Positions 63,272 through 64,000 of a stretch of DNA of 64,000 nucleotides are shown piece after piece. Below the pieces are notes generated by a model. It was not told the origin of the DNA and made no database searches. It worked only from the letters and a program-made list of their open reading frames with translations. The position numbers and the translations under genes were made by a program. Source of the DNA: Taudactylus pleione (lineage: Eukaryota > Chordata > Amphibia > Anura > Myobatrachidae). How positions within the stretch are numbered: position 1 is the first letter of the stretch; every line of letters starts with the position of its first letter. Location of the stretch: assembly GCA_031769625.1 (NCBI GenBank), contig JAUIMM010000202.1:9472001-9536000 (forward strand), written 5' to 3'.

Positions 63272-63804
63272 CTCTATTCAGAGATGCAATATCCAAGTGT
63301 AGTAACACAGTCTGTCAACGTTTCAGGGCCTCCGCCCTTTTATCAGGACACACTTTACACATAACTTGAGGTTTATGTGTAAAGTGTGTCCTGACGAAAG
63401 GGCGGAGGCCCGTAAACGTTGACAGAATGGGTGGAATTCAATTGTTTTCGTGGCCCGCATCTCACGTCTAAAGTGACAGGAGTTTGCGGGCCGCTATGCA
63501 ATTGTTCCAGATTTTCGTGCTGATCGCGCCCAAAGTGGTCGGGTTTAGCCGCGTAAAGCAGCTAAACCCGACCAAAGTGCTGGACGCGATCGCGAAAAGT
63601 GATGTTTTTGCACCCAAACATGTCACTTTTCGCACATTTCAGCTCTCACCCCCCTGGAGCTGCGAGCTGAAATGTAGCGCTGTCAGCTGATCGTGCCCGA
63701 CAGGAGCAAGATTTGAATAGCTCCGTCGGGCGCGATGGGGGCAGGAATCAATTGAATTCCGCCCAATGTGTTAATACACTTGGATATTGCATCTTTGAAT
63801 AGAA
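63272..63804. mobile_element. Long palindrome with two hammerhead-like arms
   Basis: The left arm (63272-63365) and the right arm (63370-63428 plus 63765-63804) are complementary over about 95 nt: CTATTCAGAGATGCAATATC with GATATTGCATCTTTGAATAG, and CAACGTTTCAGGGCCTCCGC with its partner. The right arm is interrupted by the 63429-63764 element. The right arm on the plus strand carries CTGACGAAAGGGCGGAGGCC then CGTAAACGTTGAC. The left arm on the minus strand carries CTGATAAAAGGGCGGAGGCC then CTGAAACGTTGAC. Each lacks one part of the hammerhead consensus that the other keeps. Confidence 0.85.
63429..63764. mobile_element. Multi-hairpin TIR element, third family (GGAATTCAATTG ends)
   Basis: The left GGGTGGAATTCAATTG and inverted right GGGCGGAATTCAATTG ends match. 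Perfect AAT duplications lie at 63426-63428 and 63765-63767. Hairpins: GTGGCCCGCATCTC with GCGGGCCGC; a larger one with GGTCGGGTTTAGC and GCTAAACCCGACC inside GATCGCG arms; AAAAGTGATGTTTTTGC with ACATGTCACTTTT; CATTTCAGCTC with GAGCTGAAATG; ATCGTGCCCGACAGGAGC with CCGTCGGGCGCGAT. It is non-coding. Confidence 0.93.
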
Positions 63805-63808
63805 CCAG

Positions 63809-64000
63809 GGACGGTTCTAGGGGAGGGCTAACAGGGCCGTCGCCCGGAGCGTCGGCCCCTAGAGGCCACCGCTAAGTCCCTGCAAGAATTTTTTAAAAGT
63901 TGGGCCGGTGCTTTTATTTCTTTTAGTGGCCGCCGCCACCCTCCTGCCCGCAACCACCCTCCTGATGACGCGGGGAGGCTCCATTTGCCGGGCGCCCGCT
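63809..64000. mobile_element. Possible start of another element, cut by the window edge
   Basis: CAGGGACGGTTCTAGGGG followed by GC-rich sequence (GCCGTCGCCCGGAGCG) looks like a hAT-type end. The other end lies outside the window. Confidence 0.5.

Noticed and set aside
62937..63308. Tyr/Ile-rich ORFs of up to 123 codons
   Set aside because: Translation of TA/TATG microsatellites.

Overview
The window looks like intergenic DNA from a large, repeat-rich vertebrate genome, most likely an anuran amphibian. That is an inference from the repeat mix: many short terminal-inverted-repeat (TIR) DNA transposons, hAT, Tc1 and mariner remnants, a Penelope-like element with a GIY-YIG endonuclease, a tRNA-derived SINE with a V-SINE-type centre, and long GATA and TA microsatellites. 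A fish or salamander is not excluded. I found no host protein-coding gene and no rRNA or tRNA gene. Nearly every ORF longer than 60 codons lies in a transposon remnant, a minisatellite or simple sequence.

Layout. 1-3.1 kb: a SINE, a mosaic multi-hairpin element and a Tc1 fragment. 3.1-6.5 kb: a 3.4-kb element (8-bp target-site duplication, TSD, CCAATATG) that holds a complete nested hAT (TSD CTTCAGGT) and a 0.7-kb GATA microsatellite. 6.8-8.2 kb: three small elements. 9.7-10.8 kb: a Tc1 carcass split by a multi-hairpin element. 11.9-13.2 kb: an element with TSD AGCACAGA. 13.4-16.6 kb: a mariner split by other repeats, including a SINE. 18.1-18.5 kb: a minisatellite. 19.5-23.9 kb: a Penelope-like retroelement on the minus strand, flanked by 193-bp direct repeats. 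24.0-26.8 kb: a hAT whose transposase core has been replaced by a tandem repeat. 27-36.8 kb: small TIR and foldback elements. 37-45.3 kb: more of the same, including a complete multi-hairpin element at 39.8 kb and a minisatellite-bearing hAT at 44.5 kb. 47-48.4 kb: an SGNH-hydrolase fragment invaded by a mariner. 49.3-50.3 kb: a Tc1 end, strong hairpins and a 27-bp minisatellite. 53.2-53.9 kb: another mariner. 55-58.1 kb: tandem units and four multi-hairpin elements. 58.5-61.7 kb: a decayed hAT in reverse orientation, interrupted by another multi-hairpin element. 62-64 kb: hAT ends, microsatellites and a palindrome with an element inserted in one arm.

The most interesting system is a group of non-autonomous elements, about 0.2-0.7 kb long, built almost wholly of consecutive, unrelated hairpins (about 10-12 in a 490-540-bp copy). 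They are bounded by GGGCCTGATTC-type inverted ends and flanked by 3-bp duplications. About nine copies belong to one family, and at least two further families share the architecture with different hairpins. One insertion into Tc1 and one into a hAT give reconstructible empty sites. Two sit at the same position in successive tandem units, at GTAC-TCA-GTAC. Second in interest are hammerhead-ribozyme-like motifs in the Penelope element and in a separate palindrome. Third, five long non-autonomous DNA elements each carry their own private tandem array.
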